DNA of 64,000 bases from Bradyrhizobium sp. JYMT SZCCT0180 (GCF_018130165.1 NZ_JAFCLZ010000037.1:1-64000); one strand, 5' to 3'; shown: positions 1 to 8,133, numbered from the stretch's first letter. Numbers and translations are program-made. Notes: generated from the letters alone by a model not told the origin.

Positions 1-1
1 C

Positions 2-70
2 CGGCGTAAAATCAAGCGCGCCGGTTGGGACGACGCCTTCCTCTTGGCTACCCTCAGCCATATGCGATAG
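2..70 (+). CDS. 3' end of a gene cut by the window edge
   Basis: A frame open from the left edge ends at TAG 68-70 and encodes 22 residues ending in AGWDDAFLLATLSHMR. Third codon positions are mostly G or C, as in the real genes of this window. That suggests the tail of an upstream coding sequence, but the fragment is too short to assign to a family and could be chance. Confidence 0.35.
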   Translation, partial: RRKIKRAGWDDAFLLATLSHMR

Positions 71-75
71 CCCTG

Positions 76-124
76 CCCGCAAGCGGGAGAGGGAGTGCGC
101 TTCCTTCGCGGTTGCTATCTGACC
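76..124. repeat. Dispersed repeat, single arm
   Basis: About 49 bp closely match 49138-49188: both contain CCCGCAAGCGGGAGAGGGAG, then CTTCGCGG and CTATCTGA. The match includes a short palindrome, CCCGCaaGCGGG. At 49 kb the same sequence is one arm of a long inverted repeat; only one arm is present here. This is a typical intergenic repeat and not a gene. Confidence 0.7.
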
Positions 125-215
125 TGTCCCACTCGCCTCCAGCTCCATTCTGTGTGACCGGCATCACAGCGCCTCCACCCGCTTCAAGCGACAAACGGCC
201 AACAGGAATGAACCG

Positions 216-1277
216 GTGTTGGTCGTCATGGCTTGCTCAAAATATGCTTGCTGGTCGAATGTGGCGCGCGGCTCGCTCGCAGCGATGCTGCTGGCCATCT
301 CGGTGTTTGTGGCCGACCCTGCCGGCGCGGAGATTATCAGGAAAGAAGACTCGCTGCGCGGGATCACGATGACGCGCGAAGAGTGCGCCGCGAAACCGCA
401 GACCTTCTGGCTCAACGTCTACAGCCAGGATTTCTGTGTCCGCTATTATCTTTCCACCGCCGGAGGCCAGGGCTCGCGCCCGGTCATCATTCTGAACGGC
501 GATCACAACGGTCCGGTTGATCCGGCCCGTTGGACCTGGGCGGATCCGTCCAAGGCCAGTGACGTCAACACCGACAAACTCGTCGCTATCGCCGACCATT
601 TTTCGAAGATGGCGAAGACCACGGCGATCTATCTTGGACGCATCGGCGTCGAAGGCACGTCCGGCACCCATCTGTCACGCAAGACCCTCGTCGAGCTGCA
701 GCTGATGGACATGGCGCTCGAGGCGCTCCGGCAACGCTACCAGTTCGAAGGCTTCCATCTGTTCGGGGAGTCCGGCGGAGGCCGGCTTGTGTTCGGCCTG
801 GCCCAGATGCGGCGCGACGTCGCCTGCCTGATTTCCGGCTCGGGACAGATCGTGACCCGGGGTCCCGCAAAGCCCGGCGATCCCGCAAGGACTTTTTTCG
901 ACATCACGGGCAAGGTGCAATGGCTCGCGCAGAACCGCGCCTTGCGCATGATGGTTATCAGCGACCCGAATGACCAGCAGGTGCCGACAGCCGCTCAGCA
1001 GACCCCCATGGTGCAGACCCTGAGACAGGCCGGCCACGTGGTCCCCCACCTCCTCGTCGAAGCCACCGATCCGAAGCGTCACGCGGTGCTCGACTATGGC
1101 GCGATCGCGATGGGCGGCTGCGTGCTCGGCCGGCACGACGACGAAATCGCGCGGGCAATAGACACACTCATGCGCCGCAACGCCGAGACCAACCGGCGTC
1201 TGCAAGACGAAGCGCGTGCCAAGTCCCCGCCGCAGACGGCTTCCGACACGATCGCGCGCCAGCCAGGACGCACGTGA
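216..1277 (+). CDS. Secreted alpha/beta-hydrolase-like protein
   Basis: 353 residues. The N-terminus is hydrophobic (LAAMLLAISVFVADPAGA, about residues 17-34), consistent with a signal peptide. A nucleophile-elbow motif GESGGG near residue 187, and a later KRHAVLDYG segment that could supply the catalytic His, point to an alpha/beta-hydrolase fold with a periplasmic or secreted location. The substrate is unknown. The GTG start at 216 lies 8 nt after AGGA; ATG 228 is an alternative. The C-terminal 30 residues are charged and look disordered. The next gene starts about 50 bp downstream and is also predicted to be exported, so the two may form an operon. Confidence 0.7.
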   Translation: MLVVMACSKYACWSNVARGSLAAMLLAISVFVADPAGAEIIRKEDSLRGITMTREECAAKPQTFWLNVYSQDFCVRYYLSTAGGQGSRPVIILNGDHNGPVDPARWTWADPSKASDVNTDKLVAIADHFSKMAKTTAIYLGRIGVEGTSGTHLSRKTLVELQLMDMALEALRQRYQFEGFHLFGESGGGRLVFGLAQMRRDVACLISGSGQIVTRGPAKPGDPARTFFDITGKVQWLAQNRALRMMVISDPNDQQVPTAAQQTPMVQTLRQAGHVVPHLLVEATDPKRHAVLDYGAIAMGGCVLGRHDDEIARAIDTLMRRNAETNRRLQDEARAKSPPQTASDTIARQPGRT

Positions 1278-1326
1278 CATGAAAGCGACGCAGCGGCCCG
1301 GATCAGCAACAGGACAGTCAGGAAAC

Positions 1327-2217
1327 ATGGAGCGCGCGATGCGGGTCCTTGCCAGTGTGCTTCTCACCGCCGTCACAATCATCCTGGCGCCGGCAGGCGC
1401 GCAGGCCGAAGCGCAGCAGCGCATGTGCCTGGACAATGCCACCCCACCCGCCCCGAGGGCTGCGGCCTGCTCATTCGTCATCACGAATGCGCCGCCCGCC
1501 GAGGCCAGGGAACTTGCCCGTGTCTACCTCATCCGCGGCAATGCCAATCTGGCCCTCGGCGTCTACGACCGGGCGGTGGCGGATTTCGACGCGGCGACGA
1601 AAGCCCACCCGACCGCCCCTGGCCCGTTCAACAGCCGCGGTGTCGCGTTCCTGCGCCAGAAGCAGCTCGATCGCGCCATCACGGAGTTTGATTCTGCGAT
1701 CCGGCTCAATCCCAACGATTCCCTTGCCTTAACCAACCGCGGCGACGCCTATCGGGACAAGGGCCGCGTTGACCGCGCGATGCAGGACTACGACGCCGCG
1801 ATCGTGATCAATCCGAAGTGGGTCAATGCTTACTTCGGCCGTGCAGCGGCGTTGCAGCAGAAGGCCGGCTCCGATTTCGACGCCTTCGTCAACGAGGGCC
1901 GCTTCGAAGAGCTGGCCATCGCGGAATACGGCAAGGTGCTGCAGATCGCGCCGCGACACGCCGGCGCCATCAGCAACCGCGGTCTGCTCCATCACACCTT
2001 GCGCAGATACGACCTTGCCATCGCCGACTTCACGCAAGCGATCGAGATCAATCCCGCAAATCCCGCCTTTCTGCGCAACCGCGCGCTGACCTACCGGATG
2101 ATGCGGCGGTTCGACCTTGCGATCGCGGACTATCGCAACGCGTTGGCGATGACGCAAGATGCCGACGGGCGCAAACTGATCGGAGAGTTGCTCGCTCAGC
2201 TCGGCACCACCGTCTGA
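1327..2217 (+). CDS. Exported tetratricopeptide-repeat protein
   Basis: 296 residues from ATG 1327, chosen because AGGAAA lies just upstream and a signal peptide follows at once (MRVLASVLLTAVTIILAPAG). The frame is open further upstream to ATG 1279 and 1216, but those starts would put a long basic tail before the signal. The mature part has about five TPR units with the usual pattern, such as AFLRQKQLDRAITEFDSAI, ALTNRGDAYRDKGRVDRAMQ and ISNRGLLHHTLRRYDLAIAD. These mediate protein-protein contacts, probably in the periplasm. No catalytic domain is visible. Confidence 0.8.
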   Translation: MERAMRVLASVLLTAVTIILAPAGAQAEAQQRMCLDNATPPAPRAAACSFVITNAPPAEARELARVYLIRGNANLALGVYDRAVADFDAATKAHPTAPGPFNSRGVAFLRQKQLDRAITEFDSAIRLNPNDSLALTNRGDAYRDKGRVDRAMQDYDAAIVINPKWVNAYFGRAAALQQKAGSDFDAFVNEGRFEELAIAEYGKVLQIAPRHAGAISNRGLLHHTLRRYDLAIADFTQAIEINPANPAFLRNRALTYRMMRRFDLAIADYRNALAMTQDADGRKLIGELLAQLGTTV

Positions 2218-2374
2218 GGTCGGATGGCACGCCAGCGTCTTATGGATCACACGCCCTAAACGCGCACCAGCCAACAATTCCGTTGTGCAACGCAACGAAA
2301 TACTCCCGGGACACTGCGGTTAGACATGACCGGGTCACCCAAATCGAAAAAAGAAAACTTTCTTTCGAAACTTT

Positions 2375-2400
2375 GTAACCAAATCGATCGATGCCCCGTA
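2375..2400 (+). promoter_or_regulatory. Putative ECF-sigma-type promoter (GTAACC-N16-CGTA)
   Basis: GTAACC at 2375-2380 and CGTA at 2397-2400 are separated by 16 nt, about 170 bp before the first Cys-rich peptide gene. A similar pair (GTAACC-N15-CGTA) precedes the second peptide gene. Caulobacter SigF, known to control bufferin-type genes, recognises a GTAACC/CGAA-like promoter. The match is visible in the sequence; the sigma-factor assignment is inferred. Confidence 0.5.
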
Positions 2401-2567
2401 GCTGTGTCCGGATGAGCATTCAAATCACGGAGGCTAACGGCCTTCGCGAGCCACCGCGATCTGATTGGCATCCGTTGTTTCCTTAGCGTTGTGCGGGTCG
2501 ATGACATCAAGGTCATCGAACGCTCACGGCGTCCTATTGTCGTCAAACAATCATCAAGGAGAAGGTC

Positions 2568-2831
2568 ATGAAGCTGAATACAAAATCCGGTGCGACGCTC
2601 GCAGCCGCCGCTGCCACTTTGTTCCTCGCCGGCGCGGTTGTGTCGACCGGCTCGACGTCGGCAAACGCCGCCGCCGGCAAGTGCATGGTCGGCAACGCCT
2701 GCAAGGGACAGAGCGCCTGCAAGGGCGGCTCGAGCGCCTGCAAGGGACAGAATGCCTGCAAGGGTCAGGGCTTCTCGATGACCACCGAGAAGGCGTGCAC
2801 CGCCATGGGCGGCAAGTTCGTCAAGGCCTGA
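2568..2831 (+). CDS. Bufferin-type Cys-rich periplasmic metallophore precursor 1 (BufA2-like)
   Basis: 87 residues. A signal peptide (TLAAAAATLFLAGAVVS, with likely cleavage near ANA-AAG) precedes a short mature peptide with six Cys at 39, 45, 51, 58, 64 and 77. Most sit in ACKGQ or ACKGG repeats. Short exported Cys-rich peptides beside a DUF692 (MNIO) enzyme and a DUF2063 partner are bufferins: the MNIO enzyme converts Cys residues to thiooxazole-type heterocycles and the product binds copper in the periplasm. The start has a strong AAGGAGAAGG site. A palindrome follows the stop, so this gene may be transcribed apart from its paralogue at 3061. Confidence 0.8.
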   Translation: MKLNTKSGATLAAAAATLFLAGAVVSTGSTSANAAAGKCMVGNACKGQSACKGGSSACKGQNACKGQGFSMTTEKACTAMGGKFVKA

Positions 2832-2852
2832 TCGTCCCGAATTGACGTGAAA

Positions 2853-2878
2853 AGGGCCCGGCATCGATGCCGGGCCCT
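2853..2878 (+). terminator. Perfect 26-bp palindrome after the first peptide gene
   Basis: The arm AGGGCCCGGCATC pairs perfectly with the 13 bp that follow it. It begins 21 bp after the stop codon. There is no U-tract, so it may be a factor-dependent terminator, an RNA-stabilising 3' end or a protein-binding site. It separates the two peptide genes, the second of which has its own promoter-like element. Confidence 0.6.
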
Positions 2879-2950
2879 CACGGTTCAATTCCAGCCCGGG
2901 AATGTTTCACTTAAGCCCGCCCGATCCTTGAAATAAATTTCGCTCGCCGT

Positions 2951-2975
2951 GTAACCAAGCCAAACTCGCCGCGTA
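2951..2975 (+). promoter_or_regulatory. Second putative ECF-type promoter (GTAACC-N15-CGTA)
   Basis: GTAACC at 2951-2956 is followed after 15 nt by CGTA at 2972-2975, 85 bp before the second peptide gene. The arrangement copies the element at 2375-2400 with one base less spacing. Its recurrence before a paralogous gene supports real regulatory sites, probably for one sigma factor. Confidence 0.5.
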
Positions 2976-3060
2976 TTTATCCCCGGGTACCATCTGTCGG
3001 TCCTGATGTCAGTGGCTTGCGGGTGGTGCACCTTCACACTTCTTTCTCGAGGAGACGTCC

Positions 3061-3318
3061 ATGAAGATGACTTCCAAATCCGGTGCCACGATTGCCGCCG
3101 CTGCAGCCACTCTGTTCCTGGCCGGCGCGACGATGTCGACCGTCACCTACGCCGCCGGCGAAGGCAAATGCGTCGGCGCCAACGCCTGCAAGGGCCAGAG
3201 CGCCTGCAAGAGCGGCGCGAGCGCCTGCAAGGGTCAGAACGCCTGCAAGGGTCAGGGCTTCTCCGCCATGACCAAGGAAAAGTGCGACGCCGCCAAGGGC
3301 AAGTATTCGCCCGCCTGA
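3061..3318 (+). CDS. Bufferin-type Cys-rich periplasmic metallophore precursor 2 (BufA2-like)
   Basis: 85 residues, a paralogue of the protein at 2568. It has the same signal-peptide core (AAAAATLFLAGA) and six Cys at 37, 43, 49, 56, 62 and 75, spaced exactly as in the first copy (x5, x5, x6, x5, x12). The ACKGQ repeats are conserved; the C-terminal tail differs more. GAGGAG precedes the start. The MNIO enzyme gene begins 122 bp downstream, so this copy is the nearer substrate. Expected role: periplasmic copper sequestration after Cys modification, inferred from the family. Confidence 0.8.
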   Translation: MKMTSKSGATIAAAAATLFLAGATMSTVTYAAGEGKCVGANACKGQSACKSGASACKGQNACKGQGFSAMTKEKCDAAKGKYSPA

Positions 3319-3328
3319 TCGAGGCCAT

Positions 3329-3379
3329 CCGGAACGGGGCTCCGTTCCGGGAACGGGGCCCGGTGTATGCCGGGTCCCC
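3329..3379 (+). promoter_or_regulatory. Two adjacent hairpins between peptide and modification genes
   Basis: A perfect 9-bp stem with a 4-nt loop spans 3329-3350 (CCGGAACGG/CCGTTCCGG). A second stem spans 3355-3379 (GGGGCCCGG with CCGGGTCCCC, one bulge). They lie between the peptide stop and the MNIO gene. Partial termination here would yield more precursor than enzyme, a common arrangement in RiPP operons. The structure is seen; the function is inferred. Confidence 0.55.
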
Positions 3380-3440
3380 TTTCCATGATAATTTGAGGCA
3401 ATACCCATCGCCTGATCGCGATGCGCGAAGCGGAGACGAC

Positions 3441-4346
3441 ATGAACGTCGCAAGCAGATTGCCCAGCTCCCCGGCGGCGCTTGCAGAGCGCCCGCTGCAG
3501 TCGGATAAGCCTCCCTTCCTTGGCTTCGGGCTCGGCCTGCGCGCGCAACACTACGACGAAATCCTCGGCGGCAACCCGCCGATCGACTGGTTCGAAGTCA
3601 TCAGCGAAAACTACATGCTGCCCGGCGGCCAGCCGCTGCGCGTACTTGACCGGATTTGCGAACGCTATCCCGTCGTGATGCACGGCGTGTCGCTGTCGAT
3701 CGCATCGACCGCGCCGCCGAATTTCGAATATCTGCAGGGCCTGAAAGATCTCGCCAGGCGTGTCGAACCAAAATGGATCTCCGACCATCTGTGCTGGACC
3801 GGCGTGCACGGCAAGAACCTGCACGACCTGTTGCCGATCCCCTATACGGCAGAGGCGCTCGACCACGTGGTCAGCCGCGTGCAGCTGGTGCAGGATTTCC
3901 TCGGCCGCGCCATCGTGCTCGAAAACGTCTCGACCTATGTCCAGTTCAACAATTCCGAAATGACGGAATGGGAATTCCTTGCCGAATTGTCGCGCCGTTC
4001 CGGTTGCTGGCTGCTGTTCGATATCAACAACGTCTATGTCAGCGCCTTCAACCACGGCTATGACCCCATGACCTTCCTGAATGGGATTCCTGCCGACCGC
4101 GTCGTGCAATTCCACATGGCCGGCCACAGCCACATGGGCACCCACATCATCGACACCCATGATCATCCGGTCTGCGAGGACGTCTGGGATCTCTATGTCG
4201 CCGCCATCAAGCGCTTCGGCCGGGTCTCGACCATGATCGAGCGCGACGACAACATCCCGCCGCTCGACGAATTGCTCGTGGAAGTGAACCGAACCCGCGA
4301 GATCGCCGAAAGAGTCTTGCCGCCTTTGGGCAAGCAGGCGGGATGA
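3441..4346 (+). CDS. bufB: DUF692 multinuclear non-heme iron oxidase (BufB-like)
   Basis: 301 residues. This is a TIM-barrel DUF692 (MNIO) protein, whose characterised members use two or three irons to modify Cys in peptide substrates. Likely metal ligands are visible: H81 (HGVSLS), H116 (SDHLCW), E161-N162, D194 (DINN), H225 and H229 (HMAGH), D238/D241/H242 (DTHDH) and E267 (ERDDN). The frame is open upstream across the peptide gene, but ATG 3441 has GGAG in front and starts close to the conserved FLGFGLGLR segment. The last codons overlap the next start (ATGA), showing translational coupling to the DUF2063 partner. Confidence 0.9.
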   Translation: MNVASRLPSSPAALAERPLQSDKPPFLGFGLGLRAQHYDEILGGNPPIDWFEVISENYMLPGGQPLRVLDRICERYPVVMHGVSLSIASTAPPNFEYLQGLKDLARRVEPKWISDHLCWTGVHGKNLHDLLPIPYTAEALDHVVSRVQLVQDFLGRAIVLENVSTYVQFNNSEMTEWEFLAELSRRSGCWLLFDINNVYVSAFNHGYDPMTFLNGIPADRVVQFHMAGHSHMGTHIIDTHDHPVCEDVWDLYVAAIKRFGRVSTMIERDDNIPPLDELLVEVNRTREIAERVLPPLGKQAG

Positions 4347-5122
4347 GCGACTTCGCGCGGCAGCAGGCTGATTTCCAGCGCGGCATCCTGACCGGCGACG
4401 ACACGGTGCTCGCCGAAATCCTCGACAGCCCCCGCGAGAAGCGCGAGACGCTGTACGGCGTCTATCGCTATGCCTATGGCTCGCGGCTGGTGGAAGCGCT
4501 GCGTAACGACCACGGGCTGCTGCATTCGTATCTCGGCGACGAGACGTTCGACGAGATGGGCCATGCCTATGTCAAGGCGCGTCCCTCGGAGCATCCGAAC
4601 CTGCGCTGGTTCTCGCAAGGCCTGCCGGAGTTTTTGAGATCGGCCGAGCCCTATTGCAATCATCCTGTTCTCGCTGATCTCGCAGCGCTGGAGAAAGCGC
4701 TCAACGACGCCTTCGACGCCGCGGAAGGTGAAGTGCTTGACCTCGCCTCCATGGCCGCGTTCGCGCCGGAGCAATGGAACGATCTCAAGTTCCAGCCGCA
4801 CCCCAGTGCCGCGAGACTTGATCTTTCCACCAACGCCTCCGCGGTCTGGCTGGCGCTCAAGAACGACGAAACACCACCGGACGCGGCCACGCTGGAAGAA
4901 CCGTCGCGCATCCTGGTCTGGCGCCAGGACGCCACCCCGATGTTCCGCGAACTTGCCCCTGAAGAGGCGATGATGTGGGACGAGGCCGCGAACGGCATTC
5001 CGTTCGGCGTGCTCTGCGAGATGTTAGCTACCTATGACGATCCCGATGGCGCGGCGCCGCGCGGCGCCGGCTATCTGCACGGCTGGATTACATCAGCAAC
5101 CCTGACGGCGGTTTCCACCTGA
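4343..5122 (+). CDS. bufC: DUF2063 partner protein of the MNIO enzyme (BufC-like)
   Basis: 259 residues. The N-terminal DUF2063 domain is recognisable from the opening (SDFARQQADFQRGIL) and the following VYRYAYGSRLVEALRNDHG segment. In bufferin and methanobactin-like systems this protein presents the peptide substrate to the MNIO enzyme. The start overlaps the preceding stop by 4 bp. The C-terminal half carries the usual second domain, with a conserved ASAVWLALK-type segment. No signal peptide is present, so it acts in the cytosol before export of the modified peptide. Confidence 0.88.
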   Translation: MSDFARQQADFQRGILTGDDTVLAEILDSPREKRETLYGVYRYAYGSRLVEALRNDHGLLHSYLGDETFDEMGHAYVKARPSEHPNLRWFSQGLPEFLRSAEPYCNHPVLADLAALEKALNDAFDAAEGEVLDLASMAAFAPEQWNDLKFQPHPSAARLDLSTNASAVWLALKNDETPPDAATLEEPSRILVWRQDATPMFRELAPEEAMMWDEAANGIPFGVLCEMLATYDDPDGAAPRGAGYLHGWITSATLTAVST

Positions 5123-5186
5123 TAACAGAGGCCCGAGACATGGGCACCGACACCGATCGATCCGTTACGACCAGAAGCGTGTCGCG

Positions 5187-6176
5187 ATGAAAACCCTCGG
5201 CGGCATCAGCTGGATCGTGTTGACCGCCGTCCTCACCGCCATGCCGGCAAGCGTGATTTCGTTCCGCGCCGATGCGCAATCGGAGTATCTGCGCGGCGAC
5301 CGGATGCCGTATGACGCGTTCGACCGGATGCCCAAGACCGATCTCGAAATCGCCGGCGGCACTATCCATGTCGGCTTCGCGCCCGGCGAGATGGCGCTGC
5401 CGAGGGAAAAGGTGCTCGACTGGGTCCGGATGTCGGCGAAGGCCGTCGCCACCTATTATGGCCGATTCCCCGTCGAGCAGCTGCGGCTGCTGCTGGTGCC
5501 GGTCGACGGCGCCCGCATTCGCGGCGGCACGACGTGGGGCTATCGCGGCGCCGCGATCCGCATTCCGCTCGGCCGCGATTCCACTGAAGAGGTTTTGCGG
5601 CGCGACTGGGTGATGGTGCACGAGATGGTGCACACCGCCCTGCCCGATCTGAACCATCGCCACACGTGGCTGTCGGAAGGTCTTGCCGTCTATATCGAGC
5701 CGGTGGCGCGGGTGCAGGCCGGCGATCTCACGGCAGCGGAGATCTGGCAGGCGATGATGCGCGACATGCCGAAGGGCCTGCCACAGGCCGGCGATCAGGG
5801 CCTCGACAACACCGACACCTGGGGCCGGAGATATTGGGGCGGCGCGCTGTTCTGCCTGCTCGCCGACATCGAAATCCGCAAGCGAACGAATAACCGCCTC
5901 GGCCTGCAGGACGCCATGCGCGGCGTCCTCGCCGCGGGCGGCAATCATGAAAAGGATTGGCCGCTCGATCGCCTTCTCTCCACCGCCGACAAGGCCGTCG
6001 GCGTCGACGTACTGACGAGGCTTCATGACGAGATGGGTTCAAAGCCCGTGACGCCCGATCTCGCGGGCCTGTGGCGCGACCTCGGCCTCAAGCCGCAGGG
6101 CGAAAGCCTCGAATTCGACGACGCTGCCCCGCTGGCGGCGATCCGCAAAGCCATCACTTCGCCGCGCGCGAAATAG
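5187..6176 (+). CDS. Exported gluzincin-type metallopeptidase of unknown substrate
   Basis: 329 residues with an N-terminal signal (WIVLTAVLTAMPASVIS). H145-E146-M-V-H149 is an HExxH zinc motif and the third ligand is probably E164 in WLSEGLAVYIE, as in MA-clan peptidases. It starts 65 bp after the DUF2063 gene in the same direction with no obvious terminator between, so it may be part of the bufferin transcript. Such a peptidase is not one of the usual bufferin components (peptide, MNIO, DUF2063, sometimes DoxX). Roles in peptide maturation or turnover are possible but unproven; it could be an unrelated neighbour. Confidence 0.75.
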   Translation: MKTLGGISWIVLTAVLTAMPASVISFRADAQSEYLRGDRMPYDAFDRMPKTDLEIAGGTIHVGFAPGEMALPREKVLDWVRMSAKAVATYYGRFPVEQLRLLLVPVDGARIRGGTTWGYRGAAIRIPLGRDSTEEVLRRDWVMVHEMVHTALPDLNHRHTWLSEGLAVYIEPVARVQAGDLTAAEIWQAMMRDMPKGLPQAGDQGLDNTDTWGRRYWGGALFCLLADIEIRKRTNNRLGLQDAMRGVLAAGGNHEKDWPLDRLLSTADKAVGVDVLTRLHDEMGSKPVTPDLAGLWRDLGLKPQGESLEFDDAAPLAAIRKAITSPRAK

Positions 6177-6183
6177 CGGGCTG

Positions 6184-6576
6184 CTACGCCGTGCCCAGCG
6201 AAGGATGCTGCTTCAGCACGTCGTCACTGATCGATTTGGACTGAATGGCGCGAAACAGCGTTCGCGCGGTCGTGGTGTGATTGGCCTGGAGGCAGAGTTC
6301 GAGGATCTGGCGCACGGCGGCGTCACGCAACAGACCATCGGAAATCTTCATGGCAATTTGCATCGCGACTTTCGCCGCGCGCTCATAACGTTCGATTTCG
6401 GGTTTGATTTTCGCGTGCGAACGGTCGGCAGCGCCGCTGATCTTTTCCGCACTGCTGGCCGCAGAACGGCAGATTGCCCGTATCTTGTTCGCAGCCTGGA
6501 GATCGCCGATCGGCCCCTCGATGGGCTCGTCCCAGATCTCCTTGGGTGCGGGTACGTCCTTTTTGAACCATTGCAT
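6184..6576 (-). CDS. Hypothetical protein, helical
   Basis: 130 residues, mostly predicted helix (AAKVAMQIAMKISDGLLRDAAV), with no signal peptide or membrane segment and no recognised family. It begins MQWFKKDVPAP. The gene is convergent with the metallopeptidase, with only 7 bp between stop codons. The upstream ribosome-binding site is weak. The amino-acid composition looks like a real protein, and the plus-strand frame over the same bases does not. Confidence 0.6.
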   Translation of the reverse strand: MQWFKKDVPAPKEIWDEPIEGPIGDLQAANKIRAICRSAASSAEKISGAADRSHAKIKPEIERYERAAKVAMQIAMKISDGLLRDAAVRQILELCLQANHTTTARTLFRAIQSKSISDDVLKQHPSLGTA

Positions 6577-6744
6577 GGAATCAACAGCCAGCGCGTTTGC
6601 AGGACAAACAATGCGATCTTGCGATCAGCGGCCGCATTCTCATCCGGGAAAATCAATCGGTGGTGACATTCCGGCAACAGAGATTTGCAAATCCGGTTCG
6701 TTGCTCGTGGCGTGCAGCCGGCCTCCATGATCTCAGGCGGCTAT

Positions 6745-8133
6745 CTACGACGGTCGCCTTGGTCCGATCGCCTCGAACTGCGCCTTCTGTTCATCGTCCA
6801 GCGTGGCGTAAAAATCCTCAAGCGCGGCCCGGACCTGCTTGACGGCTTGCAGCATGGTATCGAGCCGCTTGGCGATGGCGGCGAACCGCGCCGGCGGCGT
6901 CATCACCTCGCCCGGCTGACAGGCCGCCTTCAATGTCTCGGCAGCCTCGGCGCTGGTATCCTGAAGCACTTGCAGGGCGGAGCGCTGGGTCTCGTTCGGA
7001 CGCAACCTGGTTTCGATCTCGCTGGCTGGCCATGCCATGGCGGCAGACTGCGCCACGCCACAGCCCTGCGCAGTCCCTTGCGCAGGCACCTCGATAGATT
7101 GGCTCCTCGCATTGTTGGCCACGGATATCCGGCGCTGATCCTGCGCGAGCGCGTTGAAGCGGGCCTTCTGCTCGTCGTCCAGCATTCCATAGAATTTCTC
7201 CAGCGGTGGCCGCACCGTGGCGACCGCCGAAATCATCGCCTCGATCCGCTGCTGCATGGCGCTGAGCCGGCTTGGCGCCGTCAATACGATTTGCGACGGG
7301 CATGCCGCACGAATGTTCTGCGCAGCCGCGATCGATGCGTTGCCGAGTTCGTCGAGCGCGGCAAATTGCGTTTCGGTCGGCAGAACGGTGAGCTGGATTT
7401 GATCAATGGGCAGGCCGGCGATGGCGCGCCTGTCGTCACCGCACATTTGCGCCAGCGGAGCGAGCCCACGATGTCTGCGGCCGGACGGCCGCTGTTCCAG
7501 ATAGCCGGTCAAGGCATCGTAGCCGTAGGGCGCGAATATTCCGGCGTAAATATCAGTGTAGCCGTAGTCCCAGAAGCCGATGCGGTCTCCCCAGATCGTG
7601 TAATCGTAGATGTCGTGATAGGCGAACGGCCAGAACAGCGGACCAACCCACCCATAGCCGCCATTACCGTGTTGCCACCACCCGCCTCCGCCACGGCCCT
7701 GCTGCCAGCCCGCGACGGCGAGACCGGCGGCGATCTGTGCCCGCGCCATGGGATTGCTGAGCAGACGCCCGCCACGCGACCCGCTGGCGCGCGACAGCGA
7801 ATTCATCGCATGGCGGAAGTTTCCGGATCGTACCGAGGCGTTGCGGATCTGGCTGAGATTCGGGCCGCTGCGCCCGGCAAAGCCGCGATGGCCGCGAAAA
7901 CTGCCTCGCGAATATGAGCGCGATATCGCGAACTTCCCGCCGCCGTGGTGACCACGAAAATGACGGTGATGCCCGCCGAAATGCCCGTGCCCACCACCGT
8001 GGGCCCGGCCATGGTGACCCCCGCCATGCCCGTGGCCATGACCCCCACCATGACCTCCGCCCTTGCCGATCGCCACGCTCGAAAGCAGGATCGCCACTAC
8101 AAAGACCACAATTCCGATTGCCGGTTTGGGCAT
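6745..8133 (-). CDS. Exported His-rich protein with two Spy/LTXXQ-like domains
   Basis: 462 residues from ATG 8133, which has AGGGAG upstream; the longer frame to 8205 lacks support. Order: signal peptide (IVVFVVAILLSSVAIG), a Gly/His-rich stretch of about 45 residues (HGHGHGGGHHGRAHGGGHGH) likely to bind metals, a low-complexity segment, an aromatic block (FWPFAYHDIYDYTIW), then two repeated helical units. Each unit has one CG/CQ Cys start, an LTAPSRL or MTPPARF motif and a closing DDEQKARF or DDEQKAQF. The units resemble the Spy/CpxP (LTXXQ) family of periplasmic chaperones. A related protein is encoded at 22930-24945. Confidence 0.75.
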   Translation of the reverse strand: MPKPAIGIVVFVVAILLSSVAIGKGGGHGGGHGHGHGGGHHGRAHGGGHGHFGGHHRHFRGHHGGGKFAISRSYSRGSFRGHRGFAGRSGPNLSQIRNASVRSGNFRHAMNSLSRASGSRGGRLLSNPMARAQIAAGLAVAGWQQGRGGGGWWQHGNGGYGWVGPLFWPFAYHDIYDYTIWGDRIGFWDYGYTDIYAGIFAPYGYDALTGYLEQRPSGRRHRGLAPLAQMCGDDRRAIAGLPIDQIQLTVLPTETQFAALDELGNASIAAAQNIRAACPSQIVLTAPSRLSAMQQRIEAMISAVATVRPPLEKFYGMLDDEQKARFNALAQDQRRISVANNARSQSIEVPAQGTAQGCGVAQSAAMAWPASEIETRLRPNETQRSALQVLQDTSAEAAETLKAACQPGEVMTPPARFAAIAKRLDTMLQAVKQVRAALEDFYATLDDEQKAQFEAIGPRRPS

